Origin: JAQUGA01 sp964521105
GTDB taxonomy: Bacteria; Bacteroidota; Bacteroidia; Bacteroidales; WCHB1-69
Length of the DNA stretch: 17,786 nucleotides
Assembly (NCBI GenBank): GCA_964521105.1
Contig: CAZFPO010000055.1
Coordinates: 1-17,786, forward strand
Reading direction: 5' to 3'
How positions within the stretch are numbered: the first letter of the stretch is position 1; each line of letters starts with the position of its first letter. The translations under genes and the position numbers were made by a program. The notes under the pieces are model-generated. The model was not told the DNA's origin and ran no database searches. It saw only the letters and a list, made by a program, of their open reading frames with translations. Of the stretch, positions 1 to 7,773 are shown piece after piece.

Positions 1-55
1 TTTCGGAACCGTCATATACTCCACAACCTGATAAAACAACCGCAAATTTTTTCAT
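1..55 (-). CDS. elbB: ElbB-like (isoprenoid biosynthesis / glyoxalase-type DJ-1 superfamily) protein, N-terminal fragment
   Basis: Only the first 18 codons are present; the gene runs off the left edge. On the minus strand from the ATG at 55 the translation is MKKFAVVLSGCGVYDGSE. From memory, the E. coli ElbB (YhbL) N-terminus is nearly the same, with the signature LSGCGVYDGSE. ElbB is a cytoplasmic DJ-1/PfpI-superfamily protein, historically named for an effect on isoprenoid biosynthesis and reported to have weak glyoxalase activity; its physiological role is not firmly established. A well-formed Bacteroidota promoter sits 18 bases upstream of the start. The gene is divergent from tilS. Identity rests on a short but very characteristic N-terminus, so the family call is good although nothing can be said about the rest of the protein. 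Confidence 0.85.
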   Translation of the reverse strand, partial: MKKFAVVLSGCGVYDGSE

Positions 56-73
56 AAATATTTTTTTACTTAA

Positions 74-104
74 CAAATATAGTCATTTGATTTCAAAAAT
101 CAAA
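74..104 (-). promoter_or_regulatory. Bacteroidota-type promoter for the elbB-like gene
   Basis: On the minus strand TTTG (104-101) is followed by exactly 19 bases and then TATATTTG (81-74), a full match to the TTTG-N19-TAnnTTTG form used by the Bacteroidota primary sigma factor. The start codon lies at 55, giving a predicted leader of roughly 10-15 bases. This is the best-formed promoter in the window. Confidence 0.7.
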
Positions 105-167
105 AAAAAATAAGAATATTTTATTTTTTGGATTATAATTAAAATATATATTCAACTTTTCTCAAAA

Positions 168-199
168 TTTCTACTCAATAAAAAAAAACTGTAAGTTTG
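168..199 (+). promoter_or_regulatory. tilS promoter, apparently leaderless
   Basis: TAAGTTTG at 192-199 matches the TAnnTTTG -7 element, with a weaker TTTC (168-171) 20 bases upstream in place of TTTG. Only four bases separate the -7 element from the tilS ATG at 204. Transcription from this element would therefore begin at or within a base or two of the start codon. Confidence 0.5.
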
Positions 200-203
200 T
201 GTT

Positions 204-1532
204 ATGGAAATTCAAGCAGTTGAAAATTATATTGTTCAAAAACAGCTTTTTAAGCATGAAAAACCTCTGTTAATAGCACTCAGTGGTGGCATTGATTCAT
301 TTGTGATGAGTCATGTTTTGATAAAATTGGGCTATCCAGTTAATTTTGCCCATTGCAATTTTCAACTTCGTGGAGAGGAATCGAATTTAGATGAAAAATT
401 TGTTTTAGATATTGCGAAAGAATGGAATATAAAAATCCACATAAAACGCTTTAACACAAAAGAATACGCTAATCAAAACAATCTTTCCATACAAGAAACT
501 GCTCGAATACTAAGATACGAATGGTTTAGTGAATTAATAATTGAAAACGATTATCAATGCGTAGCAACTGCTCATAATGCCGATGACGTTGCAGAAACAC
601 TATTGATTAATTTGGGAAGAGGATGCGGAATTGCGGGTTTACATGGAATACCCGTAAAAAATGGAAATATTGTACGTCCCATTTTGTTCGCTTCTCGAAT
701 GGAAATTGAAGAATACGCTAGAATAAACCGAATTCGATTTAGAAATGATAGCTCAAATTTTGAAAAAAAATATACTCGAAATAAAATAAGGCATGACGTA
801 ATACCCATTCTGAAAAAAATATTTCCTGTATTTATTGAAAACATTACTCATTCAACGGAGTTAATTAGTAAGCAGGAAGAAATTTATAATCAGGCAATTG
901 CATCCTATTCTAAGCATCTTGCTTTTGAAAACGATAAAATAGTGGTTGATTTAAATCCTTTTATTAATCATGAAAATGGCGATATAATTCTTTTTGAGCT
1001 TTTAAAAAAATACAATTTTTCGGTTAGTCAAGTACGTAATATTTTAGAGCAAGGAATAAAAAATAAGGGTAGCCGTTTTGAAAGTTCCACTCATTTGGCA
1101 ATAACTCATTCGGGCAAATTGATTATTGAAGAATCAAAATTTGATGAATGTAAAGATGAGTATATAATTGAAAATATTTATAAATTGAATAATCTTCCAA
1201 TAAATTTATGTATTGAAAATACTTCTAAAAATCAGATTTCGGAACTAATACCACAAAATCCTAATTATATTTTTGTTGATTATTCAAAGTTGAAATTTCC
1301 TTTAACTATAAGGCATTGGAAAAAAGGAGATCGGATTTATCCTTATGGTTTAAATGGAAGTAAAAAAATTCAGGATTTATATAGTGATTTAAAACTAAAT
1401 CTATTTCAAAAAAAAGATACTTGGATATTAGAATCTGAGGATAAAATTGTATGGGTTATTGGATTTAAAGCGGATAAGAGATTTTGTGTTGATAACAAAA
1501 CCGAACAAATTTTGAAAATAGTTGTTAATTAA
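204..1532 (+). CDS. tilS: tRNA(Ile)-lysidine synthetase
   Basis: TilS ligates lysine to C34 of the CAU-anticodon tRNA-Ile in an ATP-dependent reaction, switching it from AUG to AUA decoding; it is essential in most bacteria. The 442-residue protein has the PP-loop motif SGGIDS at residues 27-32, the HCNFQLRGEESNLDE block at about 50-64, AHNADDVAET at 123-132 and the family motif RNKIRHDVIPIL at 192-203. The C-terminal TilS domain is visible in the KKGDRIYPYGLNGSKKIQDL segment and the following VWVIGFKADKRF. Length matches full two-domain TilS proteins. The ATG at 204 precedes the PP-loop by the expected distance and sits just after a -7 element. dsbD follows 100 bases downstream with its own -7 element, so co-transcription is not required. 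Confidence 0.97.
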   Translation: MEIQAVENYIVQKQLFKHEKPLLIALSGGIDSFVMSHVLIKLGYPVNFAHCNFQLRGEESNLDEKFVLDIAKEWNIKIHIKRFNTKEYANQNNLSIQETARILRYEWFSELIIENDYQCVATAHNADDVAETLLINLGRGCGIAGLHGIPVKNGNIVRPILFASRMEIEEYARINRIRFRNDSSNFEKKYTRNKIRHDVIPILKKIFPVFIENITHSTELISKQEEIYNQAIASYSKHLAFENDKIVVDLNPFINHENGDIILFELLKKYNFSVSQVRNILEQGIKNKGSRFESSTHLAITHSGKLIIEESKFDECKDEYIIENIYKLNNLPINLCIENTSKNQISELIPQNPNYIFVDYSKLKFPLTIRHWKKGDRIYPYGLNGSKKIQDLYSDLKLNLFQKKDTWILESEDKIVWVIGFKADKRFCVDNKTEQILKIVVN

Positions 1533-1590
1533 AGCTATTGTATTTTTCATTTGGTAATTTGAAAAAAACGATTTAGAAAGAAAATTATAG

Positions 1591-1598
1591 TACTTTTG
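1591..1598 (+). promoter_or_regulatory. dsbD promoter -7 element
   Basis: TACTTTTG matches TAnnTTTG and lies 34 bases upstream of the dsbD start. The nearest upstream TTTG (1558-1561) is 29 bases away, too far for a standard -33 box, so only the -7 part is supported. Confidence 0.4.
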
Positions 1599-1632
1599 AA
1601 TTGTAATTTTAACCTTCAAAATTCAATTAATT

Positions 1633-3684
1633 ATGCAAAAAACATTTATTAAAAGAAGTTTTTTACTTATTATACTCCTTGTTTTTACATTTCTACAGGT
1701 CAAATCGCAAATTTTAGAGCCAGTTAAGTGGAAATTCAACTCTAAAATTATTTCGGATACTGAAGCTGAATTAATTTTAACGGCAACAATAGATAAAACT
1801 TGGCACTTATATTCGCAAAATTTACCCGAAGATGGTCCTGTTCCAACCAGTTTTAAATTCAATAAAAGCAAAGATTACAAACTTATTGGAAAAGTAAATG
1901 AGCCAAAGGGCAAAAAAGTTTTTGATAAAAACTTCGATATGGAAGTAACTTTTTTTGCTACAAAAGCTGTATTTACTCAAAAAATTGAGATGCGAACCAA
2001 TAAACCTTTTGAGATTAAAGGCGAATTAGAATTTATGTGTTGCGACGATTCGAGATGTCTACCACCTACTACTGTGGAATTTTCGTTTAAACTTCCTGGT
2101 GCAAAAGGAGAAGTAGTTGCAAATACTGATAGTTTAAATAATGATACAACTAATGAAGTAGTGGTTAAAAACGATACATTAAAAACTTCTGAAATAGTAT
2201 CTGAAAAAAATAATACTCCAAAAAATACTGCCGATAGTGATACCTTATGGGGATTTTTTATTTTGGCATTTGTGTTTGGTTTAGCTGCCATTTTAACTCC
2301 TTGTGTTTTTCCTATGATTCCGATGACGGTTACCTTTTTTATGAAAGCAGGAAAAAGAGGTAAGTTTCAGGCATTGCTATATGGATTTTCGATTATAGCC
2401 ATTTATGTTATTTTTGGCAGTGTTTTATCCATTGTTTTTGGCGAAGATTTTGGAAATTGGATTAGCACTCACTGGATACCGAACCTATTATTTTTTGCGA
2501 TTTTTATAATATTTGCAGCTGCTTTTTTTGGATACTTTGAGTTAACTATGCCCTCGTGGCTCATAAATAAAACGGTAGCAAACGAAGACAAAGGTGATTT
2601 TATAGGTCCAATTTTTATGGCACTCACCTTAGTATTGGTTTCTTTTTCATGTACAGGACCAATCGTAGGTACAATTGTTATTGAATCGGCAGGTGGTCAG
2701 GTACTTAAGCCAATAATTGGAATGCTTGGTTTTTCGTTAGCATTTGCGTTGCCATTTACCTTATTTGCCTTTTTCCCTAGTTGGTTGCAAAAATTACCAA
2801 AATCTGGTGGTTGGTTGAACACTGTAAAGGTGTTTCTAGGTTTTATTGAATTAGCTTTTGCATTAAAATTTTTAAATATCCCCGATCAAACATACCATTG
2901 GGGAATTTTAGACCGCGAAGTATATTTAAGCTTATGGATTGTTATATTCCTTCTTTTAGGTGCATACCTAATCGGCAAAATTCGTTTTCCTCACGATAGC
3001 GAAACGAAATATATAAAAAGCTTCCCCAGATTAATGCTTGCTATTGCTTCGTTTTCGTTTGCAGTTTATATGATTCCAGGACTTTGGGGTGCTCCTTTAA
3101 AAACTTTGGCGGGTTGGTTACCACCAATGGAAACACAAGATTTTGAAATTAATAGAATTGTTCGTGAAAATAGCGGCGAAAAAACTATTAATCTTTGCGA
3201 AACTCCTAAATATGCGGATAAATTAAAATTACCTCACGGACTTAAAGGGTACTTTGATTTGGAACAAGCATATCGTTGTTCAAAAGAGATGAAAAAACCA
3301 ATTTTCATTGATTTTACAGGTCATGGGTGCACTAATTGTCGCCAAATGGAAAGCAATGTTTGGTCTGACCCTCAAGTAATGAACAAACTTCAAAATGAAT
3401 TTATTTTAGTAGCACTTTATGTAGATGATAAAGTAATTCAACTTCCTAAAGAGGAGTGGTACACTAATTCTAAAGGAAAAGAAATTAAAACTTTAGGTGC
3501 AAAAAACAGCGATATTATGGTTACAAAATTTAACCAAAATGCCCAACCATACTATTTTATTGTGGATGAAAATGGCACTTCGCTTACAACCGCTCATGCA
3601 TTTGATTTAAACGTTCAGCACTTTTTAGATTTTTTAGATAGAGGATTAAAAAGTTACAAAGAGAAACAAACTGCCAACAAATAA
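1633..3684 (+). CDS. dsbD: Thiol:disulfide interchange protein DsbD family (protein-disulfide reductase)
   Basis: DsbD passes electrons from cytoplasmic thioredoxin across the inner membrane to periplasmic thiol partners. The 683-residue protein has the full three-part layout. Residues 1-25 look like a signal peptide. The periplasmic N-domain carries C136-x5-C142 in EFMCCDDSRCLPP, the spacing of the E. coli nDsbD pair, with an extra adjacent C137. The membrane domain (about 205-495) has ILTPCVFPMIP (C224) and SFSCTGPIVGT (C340), the paired transmembrane cysteines. The C-terminal thioredoxin-like domain has a CTNC active site at 566-569 within GHGCTNCRQME. All six family cysteines are present, so it should be functional. 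A low-complexity Asn/Thr/Lys linker (about 160-203) separates the first two domains. It converges on priA with only 28 bases between the stop codons and no obvious terminator hairpin. Confidence 0.93.
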   Translation: MQKTFIKRSFLLIILLVFTFLQVKSQILEPVKWKFNSKIISDTEAELILTATIDKTWHLYSQNLPEDGPVPTSFKFNKSKDYKLIGKVNEPKGKKVFDKNFDMEVTFFATKAVFTQKIEMRTNKPFEIKGELEFMCCDDSRCLPPTTVEFSFKLPGAKGEVVANTDSLNNDTTNEVVVKNDTLKTSEIVSEKNNTPKNTADSDTLWGFFILAFVFGLAAILTPCVFPMIPMTVTFFMKAGKRGKFQALLYGFSIIAIYVIFGSVLSIVFGEDFGNWISTHWIPNLLFFAIFIIFAAAFFGYFELTMPSWLINKTVANEDKGDFIGPIFMALTLVLVSFSCTGPIVGTIVIESAGGQVLKPIIGMLGFSLAFALPFTLFAFFPSWLQKLPKSGGWLNTVKVFLGFIELAFALKFLNIPDQTYHWGILDREVYLSLWIVIFLLLGAYLIGKIRFPHDSETKYIKSFPRLMLAIASFSFAVYMIPGLWGAPLKTLAGWLPPMETQDFEINRIVRENSGEKTINLCETPKYADKLKLPHGLKGYFDLEQAYRCSKEMKKPIFIDFTGHGCTNCRQMESNVWSDPQVMNKLQNEFILVALYVDDKVIQLPKEEWYTNSKGKEIKTLGAKNSDIMVTKFNQNAQPYYFIVDENGTSLTTAHAFDLNVQHFLDFLDRGLKSYKEKQTANK

Positions 3685-3712
3685 TGTTGAGTGTAGTATT
3701 AATAAATATAAT

Positions 3713-6211
3713 CTAATAAGGGTCAACATCTTTACTAATTCGGCTGGATTTGTATTCTGGAATAGTTTCAAATTGCTCAATAGTCGAATTAATGATATTC
3801 TTTAGTAAAACCTGACGATTGCTTTTAGGTAGTTTAATAAGGATATCTTTCAAGTATAAATTATTGATTCGACCAATAAGAGGAAACTCTGGTCCAATTA
3901 TTTTTAAAAGAGTAGCTTTTTCAATCATTTCTGCCAGCACAGCAGATGCTTTATTTACCTTTTGAAAATCGACATCTTTAACACTAATTCTAATCATTCT
4001 AACAAACGGAGGATAAAAAAATGTTTTTCTTTCATCAATTTGCATTTCAAACATTTCGGCAAATTGATTTTTTTTAACAAAATCAAAAACTTTATGATTA
4101 GGATTATATGATTGAATAATAACTTTACCAGGTATATCCTTTCGCCCAGCTCTTCCACTTACCTGAGCCATTAATTGATAACTTCTTTCAAACGAACGAA
4201 AGTCGGGAAAATTCACCATATTATCAGCATTAATAATCCCAACAACACTTACCGAATCAAAATCAAGTCCTTTTGTTACCATCTGAGTTCCAATTAAAAT
4301 ATCTATATCATGATTTTCAAAATCGGTGATTATTTGTTGATACGAATTTTTAGAACGAGTAGTGTCATAATCCATTCGAGCGATTTTTGCATTAGGAAAA
4401 TAAATTTCTAAATCGGATTCAATTTTTTCGGTACCAAACCCTTTTGTATTTAGTTTGATACTTCCACAAACGGGACATTGTTTAGGAATTTCGAGTGTAT
4501 AACCGCAGTAATGACATTTTAGAATGTTTGATTTTTTATGATACGTTAAGGTAACATCGCACGATTTGCAAGGAATAGTATAATGACAATCTTCACACTC
4601 TATTCTGGACGAAAAGCCCCTTCTATTTTGGAATAAAATTACTTGTTCCTTTTTATCTAATGCTAATGCAATATGATTAATTAGCACAGATGAATAGTGC
4701 GATTTCATTAACTTTTTTTGTTGTTGCTCTTTTAAATCAACCATAATTATTTCGGGAAGAAGAGCATCGCCAAAGCGTTCATTTAAAACATGTAAGCCAT
4801 ATTTATTTTGTTTAGCTTGATAAAAACTTTCAACAGAGGGAGTAGCAGAACCAAGTATAGTTTTAGCACCATAGATTTGAGCTAATAACAAAGCTGAGTC
4901 GCGAGCATGATATCTAGGGGATGGATCAAATTGCTTGTATGAAGTGTCGTGCTCTTCGTCAATTATTATTAATCCAAGATTTGAAAAGGGTAAAAAAATG
5001 GAAGAACGTGCTCCTAAGATTATTGAATATTGATTTAAAATCCCTTTTTTCTTATTTTGCACTGCATTCCAAATTTCTACTTTTTCAAATTCATTAAATT
5101 TTGAATGATAAACTCCTACTTTTGAACCAAAAAAACATCGTAATCGATTTACAATTTGTGAGGTAAGTGCAATTTCGGGTAATAAAAATAAAACTTGTTC
5201 ACCATTTTCGATTGCTTTTTGAATAAAATAGATATAAATTTCGGTTTTTCCACTTCCAGTTACCCCAAATAATAAACTTGTTTTATTTTCATCTAACTGT
5301 TTTTCAATTTCGGTTATGGCATTTTGTTGAGCTGCTGAATATTTAATATTATTTACCAATAACGAAGAAACGTTACTCAAATCTAATCTACTAACAACTT
5401 GTTCGTCTAATACTATTATTTCTTTCTCAACTAAGGTTTTAAGTGAACTTTTTGAAACTTCAGGATTTTCGAGTAATATTTTTTCCTCTATCCTTTCATT
5501 TATATTTCCATTCGTTAATTTTAAAAAATTCATTAAAAACATCATCTGTTTGTAAGTCCGTTGCGAGTAACTTAGATTATCTAATAACTCTTTTAACATT
5601 AACTCACTATTTTGATATTGTTGAGCTAAACGAACATAACGAATAACCTTTGGCTTGTATGCATCAGTAAGTTGTTCAATTACTTGTATTACTTTTTTTT
5701 GAATTAGATTTTTGATAATTGGCATAACTTTTTGAACCTCAATAAGTTTTCCAATATCCGAAATTTTAACATTTTCATTTTCAGAACATGCGTTGGCAAT
5801 AATTAGCTCTTTAGGGTTTAAATGAGTAATATCGCCATCGAAATCATTATGAATACTTATTACTGTTTCGCTACTTAACTTCATGGCCGATGGTAAAGCT
5901 GCCTGCATAACATCTCCGATGTTGCACATATAATACTCCGAAATCCACTTCCAAAAATCGAGTTGTTTACTATTTACAATTGGCTCATCATCAATGATAT
6001 CAAGTATGTATTTTACTTGGTATGCTTCGGGCATTTTATCGTGGATAGAATAAATTATTCCCGAATAAATTTTTGATTTTCCGAACTGAACAACTGCTCT
6101 CCGTCCAATTTCGAGTTTACTCAGTAATTCTTGTGGAATTCGGTAGGTAAAACTCCCACGTATTGGCAATGGTAGAATGATTTCGGCAAAAAGAGTAGTA
6201 TAGTTAGACAT
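3713..6211 (-). CDS. priA: Primosomal protein N' (replication restart helicase PriA)
   Basis: PriA recognises abandoned replication forks and reloads the replisome. I place the start at the ATG at 6211, giving 832 residues: the family N-terminus (FAEIILPLPIRGSFTYRIP) follows directly, and the upstream thioesterase gene stops four bases earlier. The reading frame stays open to 6319, but that extension overlaps the neighbouring gene and has no family character. With this start the Walker A GVTGSGKTE is at about 316-324, DEEH at 418-421, and eight zinc-binding cysteines in four pairs lie at 539/542, 548/551, 566/569 and 579/582. The helicase motifs GTQMVTKGLDF and QVSGRAGR follow. It is the last gene of the osmC-thioesterase-priA operon, so its expression is probably tied to the promoter upstream of the OsmC gene. 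Confidence 0.97.
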   Translation of the reverse strand: MSNYTTLFAEIILPLPIRGSFTYRIPQELLSKLEIGRRAVVQFGKSKIYSGIIYSIHDKMPEAYQVKYILDIIDDEPIVNSKQLDFWKWISEYYMCNIGDVMQAALPSAMKLSSETVISIHNDFDGDITHLNPKELIIANACSENENVKISDIGKLIEVQKVMPIIKNLIQKKVIQVIEQLTDAYKPKVIRYVRLAQQYQNSELMLKELLDNLSYSQRTYKQMMFLMNFLKLTNGNINERIEEKILLENPEVSKSSLKTLVEKEIIVLDEQVVSRLDLSNVSSLLVNNIKYSAAQQNAITEIEKQLDENKTSLLFGVTGSGKTEIYIYFIQKAIENGEQVLFLLPEIALTSQIVNRLRCFFGSKVGVYHSKFNEFEKVEIWNAVQNKKKGILNQYSIILGARSSIFLPFSNLGLIIIDEEHDTSYKQFDPSPRYHARDSALLLAQIYGAKTILGSATPSVESFYQAKQNKYGLHVLNERFGDALLPEIIMVDLKEQQQKKLMKSHYSSVLINHIALALDKKEQVILFQNRRGFSSRIECEDCHYTIPCKSCDVTLTYHKKSNILKCHYCGYTLEIPKQCPVCGSIKLNTKGFGTEKIESDLEIYFPNAKIARMDYDTTRSKNSYQQIITDFENHDIDILIGTQMVTKGLDFDSVSVVGIINADNMVNFPDFRSFERSYQLMAQVSGRAGRKDIPGKVIIQSYNPNHKVFDFVKKNQFAEMFEMQIDERKTFFYPPFVRMIRISVKDVDFQKVNKASAVLAEMIEKATLLKIIGPEFPLIGRINNLYLKDILIKLPKSNRQVLLKNIINSTIEQFETIPEYKSSRISKDVDPY

Positions 6212-6215
6212 TAAT

Positions 6216-6602
6216 TTATCCTTGTTTAAGCTTTTCCATAAATCGCTCTGAATTAATGATGTAACGAGTATGGAAACCAGATCCAATTTGACCTTGTTCA
6301 TCATACGCCGAAACTTCAAAAATCAGTTTTTTTCCATCTATTTCGATGAGTTTTGTTTTTGAATACACTTTTGCACCAATTGGAGTAGCTTTTAAATGTT
6401 TAATGTTAACTTCGGTTCCTACGGTGCCATGACCTTCGGGTAATAGCGATTGAACACTATGTTGTGCCGTGTATTCCATAAGACCAATCATGGCAGGAGT
6501 GGCAAATACCTCCACTAATCCTGAACCATAAGCAGCAGCTGTATCTTTAAAATCAACCATTTGCTCTTTATATCCTTCAATACCAATTTTTAAAGTATTC
6601 AT
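6216..6602 (-). CDS. FlK-like hotdog-fold acyl-CoA thioesterase
   Basis: This 128-residue protein resembles the fluoroacetyl-CoA thioesterase FlK family: the GSGLVEVFATPAMIGLMEYTA segment, the EGHGTVGTEVNIKHLKATPIG segment and a G-IG-G-H-R tail are typical. The FlK catalytic residues T42, E50 and H76 line up with T35, E43 and H69 here at a constant offset of seven, which supports a working thioesterase. At the position of FlK's gating Phe36 this protein has Leu29, so fluoroacetate specificity is not indicated; a general acyl-CoA or housekeeping role is more likely, and the true substrate is unknown. It starts two bases after the OsmC-family stop and ends four bases before the priA start, so the three genes almost certainly share a transcript. 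Confidence 0.88.
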   Translation of the reverse strand: MNTLKIGIEGYKEQMVDFKDTAAAYGSGLVEVFATPAMIGLMEYTAQHSVQSLLPEGHGTVGTEVNIKHLKATPIGAKVYSKTKLIEIDGKKLIFEVSAYDEQGQIGSGFHTRYIINSERFMEKLKQG

Positions 6603-6604
6603 AA

Positions 6605-7015
6605 TTAATCGTTATAGTGAAAATGAACTGTTTTAATTACATCGGGATGCAAACTTAAATATACAGGACAAGACATAGCACTTTTTTCAATAATTTTTTT
6701 CTCTTTAGCAGTGTATTTAATTTTTGGGAAATAAAATTCAATAATAATTTCACCAACTTTACGAGGATTTGTAGTCATAATTTTTGTAACGTCAATTTTA
6801 GTTCCTGTTACCTCAAAATTAAAAGTTTCGGATGCCACCCCAATTATTGTCATCATACAGGTTGCTAATGAATTACAAAGTAAATCGGTGGGTGAAAACG
6901 AAGATCCTTTTCCATGATTATCCACTGGAGCATCAGTGGTTATTTTGGTGCCTGATTGGTTATGACGGCAAATATTTGATAATTCGCCAATATATTCGAT
7001 AGAAATTGTTGCCAT
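6605..7015 (-). CDS. OsmC/Ohr-family protein (thiol-dependent peroxidase type)
   Basis: OsmC-family proteins reduce organic hydroperoxides using a reactive cysteine pair. The 136-residue length is usual for the family. The FSPTDLLCNSLATCMMTIIG segment carries C53 at the expected peroxidatic position and the SCPVYLSLHPDV segment carries C116 at the resolving position. The spacing is close to E. coli OsmC. This belongs to the OsmC-like subgroup (YhfA type) rather than clearly to Ohr; the exact substrate cannot be read from sequence. It is the first gene of the operon with the thioesterase and priA. A -7 element at 7034-7027 lies just upstream of the ATG at 7015. Confidence 0.9.
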   Translation of the reverse strand: MATISIEYIGELSNICRHNQSGTKITTDAPVDNHGKGSSFSPTDLLCNSLATCMMTIIGVASETFNFEVTGTKIDVTKIMTTNPRKVGEIIIEFYFPKIKYTAKEKKIIEKSAMSCPVYLSLHPDVIKTVHFHYND

Positions 7016-7026
7016 GTTTTTTTATT

Positions 7027-7034
7027 CAAAAGTA
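7027..7034 (-). promoter_or_regulatory. Promoter -7 element of the OsmC-thioesterase-priA operon
   Basis: On the minus strand TACTTTTG matches TAnnTTTG and ends 11 bases before the OsmC-family ATG, predicting a very short leader. No TTTG is found at the ideal -33 spacing. Confidence 0.45.
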
Positions 7035-7122
7035 ATTTTTTTTAGTGAATAAACTAAGTTTTTTGATTCTTAAAAATATAAAAACCAATTTTGTTTTGTT
7101 AACTTATCTTAAGCTATCGAGT

Positions 7123-7147
7123 TATATTTGTTTTAATTTTATTTTTG
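7123..7147 (+). promoter_or_regulatory. Two candidate -7 elements for the TPR lipoprotein gene
   Basis: TATATTTG (7123-7130) and TATTTTTG (7140-7147) both match TAnnTTTG upstream of the ATG at 7172. Neither has a TTTG at 19-21 bases upstream; the nearest, at 7095-7098, is 24 bases before the first element. Which of the two is used cannot be decided by eye. Confidence 0.35.
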
Positions 7148-7171
7148 TGCAACATCCTATTGAATTGTATT

Positions 7172-7585
7172 ATGAAAAAATTTTTATGTTTTTTTGGACT
7201 TTTTTTAATTTTAATCTCTTGTCAAAATAAAGAAAAAGAATTTAAAAATCATTATATTGAAGGGCTAAAACAATTAGATATGTCTAATTTCAAAGCAGCT
7301 TTGGTTGAATTCGAAGCGTGTATAATGATTAAACCCGAAAATCCTGAATCGTATTATTATAGAGGTGCCATTAAATCGAATTTAAAAGACTCCAAGGGAG
7401 CCATAGCTGATTTTACAAAGGCTATTGAGTTAAATCCAAATTATGCGGATGCATATTGGAATAGGGGGTTAGAATATGACTTTTTGGGTAAAAAGCAAGA
7501 AAAATGTCATGATTTTCATAAAGCCTTTGATTTGGGAAAAACAAACATTGAAAATAGAATGAAGGAATGCCAAAATTATAGGTAA
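7172..7585 (+). CDS. Small TPR-repeat lipoprotein
   Basis: A 137-residue predicted lipoprotein. The start at 7172 is chosen because it gives MKKFLCFFGLFLILISC, a textbook lipoprotein signal with the lipobox LISC and a lipidated Cys17; the frame is open to an upstream ATG at 7145, but that adds nine residues ahead of the signal. Three tetratricopeptide units follow at about 24-57, 58-91 and 92-125; the second is the clearest (YYYRGAIKSNLKDSKGAIADFTKAIELNP). Such proteins sit in the periplasm or on a membrane face and act as protein-binding adaptors; no partner is evident from the neighbourhood. It stands alone as a single transcription unit, divergent from the OsmC operon. Confidence 0.85.
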   Translation: MKKFLCFFGLFLILISCQNKEKEFKNHYIEGLKQLDMSNFKAALVEFEACIMIKPENPESYYYRGAIKSNLKDSKGAIADFTKAIELNPNYADAYWNRGLEYDFLGKKQEKCHDFHKAFDLGKTNIENRMKECQNYR

Positions 7586-7761
7586 TCTATTCTCGATAAT
7601 CAAGAAGTTATGCTATTACCCAAAACGACATAGCAAAACAATTACGAATAACAACATTCAAACGAATTTTAAGTAACAAAAACAATGGTTTAAAAATGCA
7701 ATAAACCGAATTTTGTAATTCCTAAATGTTTAAAATTCTGAATAGTTTTAGGAATTTTGCT
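7586..7761 (+). other. Intergenic DNA between the TPR lipoprotein and the DUF4143 ATPase
   Basis: I see no gene here. It contains a short TGCTAT/ATAGCA inverted repeat (7611-7616 and 7630-7635) and, near its right end, the 10-bp inverted repeat listed separately. The base composition differs somewhat from the housekeeping genes to the left. Confidence 0.5.
7717..7756. repeat. Perfect 10-bp inverted repeat in front of the ATPase gene
   Basis: AATTCCTAAA (7717-7726) and its exact complement TTTAGGAATT (7747-7756) are separated by 20 bases. The right arm ends five bases before the -7 element of the ATPase gene, so a bound dimeric regulator would cover the -33 region. It could instead be a hairpin; its AT content makes chance occurrence possible. 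Confidence 0.5.
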
Positions 7762-7769
7762 TATCTTTG
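7762..7769 (+). promoter_or_regulatory. ATPase gene -7 element, apparently leaderless
   Basis: TATCTTTG matches TAnnTTTG and is followed by four bases and then the ATG at 7774, the same spacing as at tilS. Transcription from it would begin at or next to the start codon. Confidence 0.5.
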
Positions 7770-7773
7770 CTGT

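Noticed and set aside
6212..6319. Longer N-terminus for PriA
   Set aside because: The extension overlaps the thioesterase gene, has no PriA family character, and the ATG at 6211 directly precedes the conserved N-terminus four bases after the upstream stop codon.
6216..6602. Fluoroacetate resistance gene
   Set aside because: The catalytic residues fit the FlK fold, but the gating Phe is Leu here and no fluorometabolite genes are nearby.
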